DNA of 64,000 bases from Chloranthus sessilifolius (Eukaryota > Streptophyta > Magnoliopsida > Chloranthales > Chloranthaceae): the NCBI GenBank assembly GCA_021018995.1, contig CM037588.1:151795725-151859724 (forward strand), given 5' to 3'. Below are positions 22,697-33,800 of the stretch, piece after piece. Position 1 is the first letter of the stretch; the number at the start of each line of letters is the position of its first letter. The notes under the pieces are model-generated. The model did not search any database. It saw nothing but the letters and a program-made list of their open reading frames with translations, and was not told the DNA's origin. The translations under genes and the position numbers were made by a program.

Positions 22697-24268
22697 CTAG
22701 AGTCCGTTGAGAAGCACCAAAACCATTTGACCAAAAAGGGCCTTGCTAAAATCTTTGAGGTTGATGAAGCCCAGTTCCCCGTTTTCCTTTCTTCTACACA
22801 AATGTCGCCAGTCCATCAAATGGATCTTCCCTTTATCATCCATTCCTTGCCAATGGAAGTCCCTTTGAAGCTTCCCAAGCTTACTTCTAACCCAAAATGG
22901 GCAACAAAAAATGGACATGAAGAAAATCAGAAGAGATGAAAGAGTGGACTTGATAAGCGTCACTCGACTCGCGAAAGAGAGTAATTTGCCTTTCCAACCC
23001 TCTAATCGCTTCTCGACTCTTTCAACAATGTGCATCCATAAATTTCTTCTCGGACGGGCAGGCCCAATTGGTGGCCAAGGTAAGTGAAAGGGATGCAGCC
23101 ATGTTTACAGGCAATTCTGCTCGTAAGGGAAGAAGAAAGGCTAAGATCCCAGGAAATGTTCATAAGACTAGATTTTTCTATGTTTGACTTCAGACCAGAG
23201 ATTTACTTGGAAATAAAGGAAAATTTTAGTGACTCGGCATAATTCATATGCCCCACCATCAATGAAAACAACTGTATCATCGGCATATTGGAGATGGGAG
23301 ATCTCCAAGTTAGATCTTACAAGTTTGAAATCGTGGAAATATCCAATATTCGTTGCCCTACCAAGCAGCCGACTGAGGCCTTCGACAACAATCAAAAAAA
23401 GAAAAGGAGAGAGAGGGTCTCCTTGGTGAATACCTCTTTGGATGAGAAAGAACCCTTCAACAGACCCATTAACCAACATGGACATACAAACTGAGGATAT
23501 GCATCCCTTGATCCACTAAATCCAAGATCTACCAAAACCCATGCGCTGTAACATGTATAGAAGATAGTCCCACTCCACCTTGTCAAATACTTTCTCCAAA
23601 TCAATTTTGAAGATCAAGCCCTTCTTCCTTTTAGAATGATAACTATGAATACATTCCTGAGCAATCAAGACGTTGTCCATGAGCTGATGGTCTTGAATAA
23701 AAGAAAATTGAGTTGGAGAAATAAGCTGAGGTAGAACCCCTTTTAGACGGTTGGAAAGTAGTTTAACTATAATTTTATATAAGCCATGTAGGAGACTTAT
23801 AGGTTTGAAATCCCCCACCTCCTCAGCGCCTTCGGATTTATGGATGAGTGCGATGAAAGTGGCGTTCATCTCTTTACTTATTACACCCCTTTTATGAAAT
23901 TCCTTCACGACAGTGAAAAGGTCATCCTTTATAATCTCCCAACATCTTTGGTAGAATAAGAGAGGAAACTTATCTAGGCCGAGAGCCTTGCTACCATCCA
24001 AATCAAAGAAAATAGATTTGAGTTCATCTTTAGAAAATTTTCTCTCTAATAAATTAGCATCCTGTTGAGACAACTAATTGAAAGAGAGACCATCCAACCT
24101 CAATCTTCTCTCAACTCTGTTTTTGAAGTGGTTAACAAAAGACATGGCAATGTCCTCATTCTCAGACATGGAGTTACCATCCTCAGTAATATGAGCTTTG
24201 AAATTATGCTTTCGTCTTAAAGAAGCCAGAGAATGAAAGAATTTACTAGTTCTGTCTCCCGCAATCAC
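22697..24268 (-). pseudogene. L1 ORF2 reverse transcriptase, frame-broken
   Basis: Recognisable RT blocks in order: GDRTSKFFHSLASLRRK (24260), SKDELKSIFFDLDGSKALG, FKPISLLHGLYKIIVKLLSN, LISPTQFSFIQDHQLMDN, KGLIFKIDLEKVFDKVEW, GIHQGDPLSPFLFLIVVEGL and the catalytic LQYADDTVVF (near 23280). Then GWKGKLLSFASRVTLIKSTL and the WRHLCRRKENGELGF region. Stops and frame changes near 24073, 23520 and 23170 break it. In an active relative this enzyme copies element RNA at nicked chromosomal DNA. Confidence 0.87.
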
Positions 24269-24371
24269 CCATTTCTCTCGAGAGTTTTGTCGCCAATAAA
24301 TTTCCTCTTTGAATAGGACTACTTTTAGTTCCTCCTTGAGCAGAATGCTAGTTTCTCTATCTGTTGATGAC

Positions 24372-25799
24372 TGATCAGTGTTGAAATATGATCATATTCT
24401 GCACCCTAAAACAGACACTTAGCTATCCGATGAAAGTAATTTGACGGCTTTTGCGTAGTTTTGTTGGTTTCAGGCATTTTCGAACATTGGATCTTGTAGA
24501 AGCATAAAAGAGTATACATAAGGACAACATCGGAACATTAAACCATGGAGCCATCGGGAGCACTGAAACTCATGGAGAATCGATCGATCTATCCTTGGAT
24601 CGATCGATCGATGCTGAGAAGGAATAATTGTGCAAAGGACACAGTCCAAAATCGATTGAGTGAGGCATTAAAATTCAATCGATCGATTAACAAACTTTTT
24701 AATACATCTGAAGAACCCGGTCCAAATCGATCGCTCGATACCTTAGAGTCGATCGATCAAATTTATGAGACTTTTGCCGCTCAAATCTTATTTTAAATTT
24801 GATCGATTGGAAAATGAGATTCAATCGATCGACTTTAAGTAATTTTTTACCACGAAATTCTTATTTTAAAATTGATCGATTGAAATTTTGAATTCGATCG
24901 ATTGATTCTAAAATAGTAGGGTTCCAAGCCAAGGCCTATATAAAGAAAATAGAGAATTAGGGCCAGCCATGTTTCTTTTAGACCCCATTTTTTTAGAGTT
25001 CTTTTCTTTTACATTTTTTCACTAGTTAGGTTTAGTTTCTTTAAGGTTTTTGCTTTCTAGGTTAGTTTCTTTTCTATATTGAGAGATAATGAGTTGTGAA
25101 AGATTGTAATCATCATTTCGTGATCGATTCAGTGATGATGAAGATCACGGAAATGATGCGCGGCAAAAGACTCTTCAAGTTTGGGATCTCTTGTAATCAA
25201 AGATGAGTATTTAATTCAATTTCTTATTTCTTTTCTATTTTTGAATATTTGTGGTAACGATTGCATGTTCGTAGTTTACTTTTGTTATTGTAAACGTGCC
25301 TTTTATCGATTTATTTTTATTTGTGATAATTCTAATGGCCTTGTAGGGATTAGGATTAGAATTAATCAGATGCCCATCGTCGGATTAGTGCTTGTAGCCT
25401 AGTTTCGTTGGTTATATGCAATGATGTTTACTGTTTAGGTTGCTAGAGATTAGATGGATCATATCATCCCGACTGGTCTGTGACTATGAATATGACCTAA
25501 TTCTTTTACCTGGCTTTAGCTTGTAGTGAAGAGCGGGACTGTTACCCAGAATTCAGATTAGATTAGGAATAGGATGCAAGTTATTTATGAATCTACGATT
25601 AAAGGGATCCCTCTCATTATATTTCAAATCCATTTTAATTGTTTTCCTAGATAACTTAATTGGAATTTTACTTTTATAAATCCCTCTTTAAATAAAGCAT
25701 TAATTTAGATAAACGACTAGTCCATGTGGATTCGACACCCTTGTACTCGCCTAGTGCTTCGAACTTGTGCACTCGCAAGGTTTTAATCTAAAACAGTTA
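24372..25799 (+). mobile_element. solo LTR inside L1, copy 1
   Basis: This 1428-bp LTR starts TGATCAGTGTTGAAA and ends CTAAAACAGTTA, with ATGAC (24367-24371) and ATGAT (25800-25804) as target duplication. GATCGATC-type palindromes fill about 24574-24914, just before CCTATATAAAG (about 24937). The part near the end has the ATGTGGATTCGACACCC-type words common in gypsy LTRs. An equal-length copy lies at the same L1 site at 55273-56700. Confidence 0.87.
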
Positions 25800-25804
25800 A
25801 TGAT

Positions 25805-26757
25805 AAGGGCCCCTCTTCCTCTTTGGGATCAATGCCCTTGATGTGCTGAAGCAAGTTCCTTTTAGTAATAAAAATGTTACCGGAAGAGTCTTTGTCCCAA
25901 GCAATAAGCGCCGATCGAACCGATCTGATCTTAGCCATAAACCTTCTCCCGGCCCATCCAGTTTTATTGGACACATTCTATGTCTCCATAATAGTCTGGA
26001 AAACCGCTGGATTCTCAAACCACATGGCTTGAAACCTGAAGGTATTTGGTTTCACGGTTAGGGCTCGCGAAGCCAAGAGGAGGGGACGGTGATCAAAAGT
26101 GGGTTTGGGGAGAGCCTCCACAACATAATCCGGTTAGCAGCGACTAGAAAACGGTCGAGCGTGGAGAGAGAAGGATTCTCTTGAAAATTAGTCAAAGTAA
26201 AAGCACCGAATATCAAGCAAATTATTTGTAAGAACAAAATTAGAGAATAGATGAGCACCTGTAGCATTCCTTCTAGAGAAAGAGGATCTTTAAGAAGGAA
26301 ATCTAATGCTATTGAAGTCTCCTCCAATACACCAAGCCAAAGAGTCATCACCTTCTTTCGAAATAGAGGCTTTGGTCATTTGTAATTCAACCCAGAAAGT
26401 AGCTTTCATTTTATCTTCTGAAGGACCATAAATATTAGACAACACGAACATTAATCCATCTTGAAGCGTCTAAAATTTGATGGCAAGACTGTACGGACCC
26501 TTGAAAAATCCTCTCTTTCGAAATTTGAGCTTGTCCCAAATAGTAAGAATACCCTCGGAAGCGCCTAAAGAATCGATAGTCTCCCATTTTGCAGAGGTTC
26601 CCATCCCTAGCTTCCTTATCGTAAACAAGTTCAAAGCCGAGGCTTTTGTTTTTTGAATCATGAAAAAATCAACTTTGCAAGACCTCACCAACTCTCTGAT
26701 GCTTCTACGCTTAGGGGGAGCACCCATACCCCTAATGTTCCAGGAGAGAAGAATCAT
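25805..26757 (-). pseudogene. L1 ORF2 endonuclease domain, frame-broken
   Basis: It begins MILLSWNIRGMGAPPKRRSI, the usual start of a plant L1 AP-type endonuclease, and continues LVRSCKVDFFMIQKTKAS. Later blocks (AWCIGGDFNSI-like in the paralogue) are split by frame changes at about 26470 and 26350. It then reaches GWAGRRFMAKIRSVRSALIA...QHIKGIDPKEEEG next to the LTR. The RT begins on the other side of the LTR. Confidence 0.82.
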
Positions 26758-27574
26758 TGAGAACCAAAAAGATCCCCATGCTACAAAACAGGTTCTTTTC
26801 TAGCCTCAGAGAATGGAATGGACGTCTCAAGCTTCCTAAGCTCCCATTCTATTCTAGACTGTTTGGTAGTCTTCTTTTGAGTTGGCTGGTTTTTCTGTCT
26901 CAGAGATTGGGATTCTATGAAGTCCACAAGTTTAAGAAGATCCTCTTCTCTGCCGTCAAAAGTAAAGCCCAAATTTTTTCAAAAATCAAGCGCATCTCTC
27001 GACCGATTGATTTCCTCAATATTTGAAGCCATAAAAATGACTGGGTGTGTCAGGGATATGAAGGGGTTGCTCGGAGCTGGCGTCCCACTCATTGGGGATA
27101 GATTAAGGAGAAAAGTCCATCGCCAAAAAACCAGGAGGCCAAGGGGAGATCAAGCTATCCTCAGAAGACAGTCCTCGTGATCTTTAAAAGAAGACGTCCT
27201 TTCACAAAGACTGGATTTGGGTTAATGGGTCTTTTACCCAACGAGAGAGAAGGGATCTCCAAATCGGGCCCACGGGTCATTTTATTGGTTACCAGACAGC
27301 TGGAGGCTTTTCGTGCAGAGTCAACAAAATGCCCAATTTCAAATTTTGAATTTGAAAAAGGGAATCGTTTGGCATGTGGCTCAGGAAGAGGAGAGATCAA
27401 ATGTGCATCCATCTGAGGGAGATGTGTGCTTTCCTCTAGCCTGGAGCTTTTGGCCACCGCCTCCATTTCACCATCTTCGAGGAGATCAGCTACAGGAGGA
27501 CAAATGGCACCAGATTCTCTGGCTTTCGTTACTGATCAGTCACAAAATATATCATTTTATCACCCTTAACTTAG

Positions 27575-28973
27575 TGATGTTAGGCCCTAGTTTGCTACTA
27601 ACAAGATAAGGATTTGCAGATATTAAGAACCGACTGCAAATAAGAGCCAAACTGTTAATCTTCGTCAAAATGAACTCAAAGAGCAGTAAGAAAGGCGATT
27701 TAATGCAAAAGACGATTCGACTCGTATTTAAAGCCAGTCAAAGTAAGAAATCGCAAAAGATGATTGAACAGAGCCAAAGAGAAAATGAGAAATCGTAAGT
27801 TACGATTCTTTAAAAGACGTTTCAAGACGAATGCGATACAAGAGAGTTACGATCGTTCGTACTGAAAAATCGTATAGAGAGAGATGCACTGAAAAGAGAA
27901 AATCGTATTTACGATTTTATAAGAATAAAAGCTCATATTGTTGTTGATCACGTGAGAACTATACCGTCATGCACATAATTAGAAGATCTCTTGAATTAGA
28001 AGTTCAGTCAACCACGGATCTGAGAAGATTGACGAAAGACTCCTAAAATAACTCTGTTGCTGAAATAGAAGAATAATCCTGTGCACCTACCAATCAAAGC
28101 AAGGAAGAATTAGGATTAGAGGTTAGAAGTATACTAGGAATCTTTTATTCTTAGTAGTTTCTTTTATTAGAATTATAATAATGTAAACCGACTCTTTATG
28201 ATCTATAAATAAGAGAGCTCGACACATAGGAATTCTTCATCAAAGGAATTTCCAGCATCAATTGACGATTGAGGTTGGGTTTTCTTCCTATCAACTTTAG
28301 TTTAGAGTAGTTTAGATATCCAAGGGTTCTCGGGAGCAATTGACGATTGCAATTGGGAGCTGGAAGATTAGAGTAGAGTATCCGCAATTTCTCAGAAGTA
28401 ATTGACGTATGTGACTGAGGGATGATAGATCTTTTTATTGCTTTCTAGTTTAGATTTTTTTTCATGCACTTTACTGCTTTGTAAACATCTAAAAGTTTTT
28501 TATTTGAATTGACGACTCAGATTGAGAATTTGCATATTAGTGTAACGATTTTACTTTTTCATCTTCAATTTTCTTGAGTTTGATTGACGCCCAAATTTTA
28601 AAAAAATTATTGATTAGCATAAATCTATGTTGAGGAATTCATGAGTTTGATTGACGCCCAAATTTTAGAGGACTGAAATACGGTATAATAGTACTTTAAT
28701 TTTGTAAACATCCGAGAACTGAAGGATTGTGATTGCCAACCATAATTTGGAAGGAGGAGGATTTAGATTTATTTTCTACAATTAGTTTTAACCAACCCTT
28801 TCTTTATTCATATTTCTCTAGTAATTTAGGATCTTAAAAGACAAATACAAGTTTTTAAACGCAAAATAATATAAGAAAAACACCGTCCTCGTGAGAACGA
28901 TCCGATACTAGTGCTACAATTTTCATTGTGTGCTTGTAATAGGCTCAGACTTAGTACGATAAAAGCTACAACA
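27575..28973 (+). mobile_element. LTR-like segment, copy 1
   Basis: It starts near TGATGTTAGGCCC and ends CTACAACA, followed by AGTTTTTGGCGTC, which resembles the primer-site neighbourhood of Athila/Tat-type gypsy elements. CTATAAATAAG at about 28203 would be the TATA box. AATCGTAA...TTACGATT palindromes lie upstream (27700-27930), and repeated ATTGACG words downstream (28260-28650). A diverged copy is at 58605-59986. No target duplication was found, so the ends are approximate. Confidence 0.55.
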
Positions 28974-29169
28974 AGTTTTTGGCGTCAAGTTTTTAACTGA
29001 ATCCAATTCGCTAAGGTAGGATGAGTTTTAAAATATTTATTAAAAAATCTTAAGTTCAAATTATCTCTTTAATTATGTTTTTAAAACTTTAAATGAATCC
29101 AATTCATGGGGATAAATTCGACAATTAGCTTGTTTTCCGTATTCGATTCGCTGTATTCAATTCGTAAAT

Positions 29170-30203
29170 CGTTGGATGAGTGAGCGAATTAAGTAGCATA
29201 GCTTTGAACAATTCAAAGTTAGCTCGAGAATTAAGTAACATAGCTTTACCGTTCTAAAGTTGTAGAATATTGGAGTCCTAGTCTCGAAGCCTCGAAGTTC
29301 TCCTGGAAGCCTCAGAGTAATTGAAAATTGAACCTCAGAGTTTGCCAAAATTCTTACTCCTAATTACTCTCTACCAGATGATTGCTAGAAAAGATACTAT
29401 CTCAACAAACCAATTCATTTAATTTCATTTTCAAGAAAAGAATATGCGGGTGAGAACAGGAAGAAACGGCAAGAGCATCTGTGCGTAATATATTATATCG
29501 AGAATGTTTGACCTTGTTCCTCTCGCCAAGCTGATTGGACTTGGTTTGCATAGTATCACCCAAGTAGATTTGTGGTCGTGAAGTATGGTTTTGGAATGTC
29601 TCGGGTCGCCCGAGCGACATTGGAACTCACCTGAGCCAATACACACAGCCTAATTGCATTAGGGTTTCAAATTTGACAATTATACTTGGTTTATAAGTCT
29701 AATTTTGGGGCTCCTATATAAGGCGAAAACTCTTGGACCAATCTAGGGATTGCTGGGTACCTCTTGTGGATGGGAATTAAAGGGTTTTGAGCTTAGCTAT
29801 GGAAAAACCCCATCTAGGGTTTTTCGGGGTCTCTCTTCTTCATGTGGGTGGCTCTCTTGTGGAGAGCTTTGGTAAACCCATTTAGGGTATTTTGTTTGTG
29901 AGAATTTTGGGATTTTGTATTTGTGCTTGGATCTTTGAAGTTCTCTGGTATTGGGTAAGATTGAAGAATAAGATCTCTATTGTTTGTAGCCTTTGTGAAT
30001 CTTCTTCTTGATAGTGAAAACACTTTGTTTGTCTACCCGTGAACATAGAAGCACGTTAATCTTGTTCTTCTTTGTGGTGTGATCTTTTTCTCTCTCTACT
30101 ACTTTTGTGATATTTTTTATTTGATTTTATTGTTTGCCTTTACCACACGTGAAAGTCATTAACGAGATGGGACATGCAAGAGATTTCTATTGGTTTTTAC
30201 ACA
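29170..30203 (+). mobile_element. Ty1/copia-like LTR fragment
   Basis: CTCCTATATAAGG (about 29711) is a TATA box and ACACAAGAAATTGGTATGAA (30199-30218) resembles an LTR end plus a TGGTATCAGAGC-type primer site. Between them is a T-rich leader with TTTTTCTCTCTCTACTAC, like copia R-U5 regions. A short inverted motif GTCGCCCGAGCGAC lies about 100 bp upstream of the TATA. The 5' end is not defined. A nearly identical copy is at 60163-61203. Confidence 0.45.
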
Positions 30204-30467
30204 AGAAATTGGTATGAAACTCTAGGTTCCAAATTGGGCATCGTTTTGTTTCTACAATAAATTTTGCTAGTTGTTAGTGGTTTTTATGATTGGTAGTGTG
30301 AAGGGTTAGATGTGACAAAGAAAGATTAGGGCAAGGTTAATAGGCAGGTTTGTAATAAAAAGGTAAAAAATAGTTCTTGATGAAGGGTACCATTTGCAAA
30401 GAAGCCTGTGCTAGGTGGAGCAACCACCGTTGTTGATATGAAGATTGATGCGACATATAACCAGACA

Positions 30468-30625
30468 TTGGCGGTTTGGCACTTCAAGATGGGTGGCGCT
30501 TAGCCCATTTGGCACTTTGAATGTTTGGCATTGATAGTTTGACACTTTCGGGTGTATTGGTATTGACAATTTGGCACGCACTTTAGGGTGCATTAGCAAT
30601 TTAACACTTTTGAGTGCATTAGCTG
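30468..30625. repeat. degenerate TTTGGCACTTT minisatellite
   Basis: About eight loose copies of TTTGGCACTTTNGGGTGC at 15-30 bp spacing lie about 250 bp beyond the stop codon of TPS copy A. The equivalent array by copy C (about 61479-61636) differs in unit content, one of the few places where A and C disagree. Confidence 0.6.
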
Positions 30626-30876
30626 TAGTGATCCAAAATTTTATTGCTTTGAGACACCTTAGTACTGTGTATATGCCTAATAATAAATATATCCCACATG
30701 CTAGAATTAGAACTTACAAAAGAAAATGTTGTGAGCTTTGAAAATAATTCGTTTCATATATCAAAGAGAAGAAATTGCATTATGCTTTGAAATTATTATT
30801 TTTTTCAAAGTTGTATTGTATTATATAAGAAAGCAAACTAGATCGAGCCTCTGAATGACCCATAAGTTGTGTTGTA

Positions 30877-33800
30877 TTATGCTTTGAAATTAAAGCCGTT
30901 GATAGGGATGGGTTTATGGAGTAACGATCGTACGTGATCTTCGACACCTGAAACCTTATCATCGTCTCCGTGTTGATAGATGACTTGGGAAGTTCTTGAA
31001 AGATTTAGGGAAGCATTGATTATGGAGAAGGGCAATGGTGTCTGAGAAATTATTTCTCGGTTGAGCTCCTTCCATAAGCTGTGGATGAGGCTCCTTATGT
31101 GTTTACGTGCATCTTCTTCTGTAGAAACGCCAGATTCTCTCATGTGGCACTCAATGCTCGATGCAACATCCCCTCGTTCTTGTTCATCCTACGAGATTTC
31201 AGACCACCCCGTAAGCCTTTTTAATTATTATGGCTACTTACAACTCACAATAATAAAGAGAGAAAAGAAAAAAACCACACTTCAACTAAAAGAAGGCTGC
31301 TTTTGTAAAGTATACACAACTAAAGAGATAAAAATAAGGCACGTCAAAATATGTCTTACAACTTACAGGCAATGTCAAATTTTGTTTTGGGCAATATTTA
31401 AGTAGGAAAATTATAAAGGGAGGACATATTTGTTGAGGATAAAGTGCAAGCCGCTGGCGTGGTGTGATATGACTAGCTGTACCGACCTGCATTAATAGAG
31501 TCTCACGACACTTGCAACCAATTGCGTCACACCAAATCAGCTGCCTGCACTTTGTCTGCATAAAATATGTCCTCCATATAACCCTATCATAATATTATCA
31601 TAATATATTCGTTTCGCTAAATATTTAATATATAATTAATATTTAATTTTATTAAGAAAAGCCAAAATTAACAAAATATCATTAATTTTCTCAAAATTAG
31701 CGAAATTTCAAAACCTTCAACGTAATCACCGAAATTTTGATGAAAGTTTCATCCAACCCTTTTTTCAACGAATTTTGGAAACGGATACAGGTGTAGATAG
31801 ATCGGCCGGATTCTGTGATGTGCATGAAATCAAGGCTTCAGCCCAGCCAGCCTCATTTGGATCTAAAATTCTGGCTTGAGCCCAGCCAGTTTCATGCAGC
31901 CGGGCATAGTAATCAAGCCGGTTTATATGTGTTTAAACTAGCCAGGTCCAGCATGACCTGAATTGGAAATGAATTTGCACCTGGGCTCAGGTCCGGCCCA
32001 TTTATTAGCTAGTGATACATTGTTTAAAAGTGATTGAGTGATCGGAAAATGGACACCCCAGTTAAAAACATGACTCAAGCGCAAGCGTCCAATCTAGGGC
32101 TGTCCAAGTGTCAACGGGTCGGGTTGGGCGTAAAGCATCTGCCCAATCCAGTTTTTTGGGTCAAATCAGGCATATACCCTAGACCCGTTAGGTGTTGGTG
32201 CACCATCATGGCAGGTCAATCGGGCATGCATGTACCCTTGATCCATTGGGCAGCCAAAATTTTGGCCCACCCCATTCCGACCTGACCCATTGACACTCCT
32301 AATCCCAGCTATGTTACCGGGTGAAAAAGAGGATTATTACCTGTCGAGTTATAAAACTTTCTTCTAAGTTCTAAGTAGTCCTATATATCTATTTTTCTCC
32401 ATAAATATTGTCGAATTCGAAGATTGGTGGTCATCCAAGCAGACCTTTACTACTATATTTTTCTCCATAAATATTGTCGAATTCGAAGATTGGTGGTCAT
32501 CCAAGCAGACCTTTACTACTAGGATTAGGCACTTGAAGCTTATTAAGATGACACTAGAAACATGTGGATTTTAATCTAAATTCAGAATTTACAAACTCAT
32601 AAATCAGGATTCCAGCGATTTGAATCAACATACCTTGGATGTTCCTAGATCATCCCAGAGCCGAAGAATGCTTCCGGCGCAAGAGAAGAGTTTGGGATAA
32701 GGGTTCATGAACTCAACGCCTTCCACTGTTATTTTTTTCCCCATGAGGAAGAAAGTGTGCACTAGTGCCATATATGTCCCTCCAGTTGTAACTCCATTTG
32801 TAAGATAATCTTCAAGGCCTGGCACAATTCCGCCGTGAAACCATTTCGCTTCGACTAGAAATGCATCACACACATCTACCCACTGCAACAAGATCAAATC
32901 TCTCAATCAATTCCAAGAATTTTTATTTTTTTTAGTAAGTCAGCGCCCGAGGTTAGAGGGTCCTCACCCTTTCTATTAAATCAAAATATAAAAGCCAATT
33001 TGGGAATTCAAAATGGTAGTACCGTTCGTCGAAGATGTGGGAAAACACTCCACCCATGTTCTCTGAGGACTCTATAACCAATCTCATTGGTAGTGTTGTA
33101 TAAAGCCATGTAGCATATCTTCATGTACTCAGGAAGCTGATCAATGGCACCAAGATCCCATCTGTAAACCCAATACATTGTTGAGAAAAGAGAAAGAAAG
33201 AGCAAAAGAGAGGGAAACATTAAATTACAAACCTACATTTGGATTGCCTTTGTGAAGAGGATAAGTTCATCCAATGATCCATAGGTATCATATATATCAT
33301 CAATAACTAGTAAGATAGCAATGGCTTTGGTTAGTTCAATCCGGCATTTTGAGAAGCACGGTTCCGGAAATATCCCCATGGTCCATAAAAAACATTCCAA
33401 TGGTCGATCCCGAGCAAAGCCCAACTTGTCAACTAGACCCAACTGCCTCCACCAGCTGAAAAATATTTGAAGAGTGAACAAAAAATTAACGCTTTTAATC
33501 TCAGTACATAAAGGGGTCATTGCCTAATGCAACGGTAAAAGGCTTTGGTTATCAAGTGTGAAAATGTGGGTTCGAGTCTGGAGAGCAACCATTATGTAAA
33601 TAAAAAGTCAGAGGTTTGCGGTTTGTATACCGTCCACCTGTCCTAGCACCGGGTAATGGCACTTCTACTATGGCATGCATTTAAAAATAAATAAATAAAA
33701 TTTGTAAGTTAAAGTACTTACCTTAGTATCTCCACCATTTCTCTTTGGTGTAGGGATTGGACTATGTTAAAATCCAACTTTGCTAGCTCTAGAAGAGGTG

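Larger units (their letters stand above)
22416..27540 (-). mobile_element. L1-type LINE, copy 1, split by a solo LTR
   Basis: The minus strand gives an ORF1-like tail (26781-26972 region), ORF2 endonuclease (26757 to about 25805), then, after the LTR at 24372-25799, the reverse transcriptase (24268 to about 22700) and the start of the zinc-finger-like C-terminus (HTSF..D) to about 22430. There it meets the gypsy gag, so the 3' end and poly(A) are lost. A second copy with the same nested LTR is at 50936-58500, so both come from one duplicated block. Differences include a replaced segment at about 27283-27420. Confidence 0.85.

Noticed and set aside
22616-23494. Plus-strand frames in the L1 region
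   Set aside because: They are antisense to the L1 reverse transcriptase frames and carry no domain.
29814-30023. Minus-strand 69-codon frame, also at 60813-61022
   Set aside because: It lies in the leader-like part of a copia-type LTR, antisense to it; the conservation only reflects the recent duplication.
31061-31405. Plus-strand 114-codon frame, also at 62072-62416
   Set aside because: It is antisense to TPS exon 7 and intron 6; kept in both copies because the segments are near-identical.
33512-33590. A true tRNA gene
   Set aside because: A and B boxes are present but no full cloverleaf or acceptor pairing; a tRNA-derived SINE fits better.
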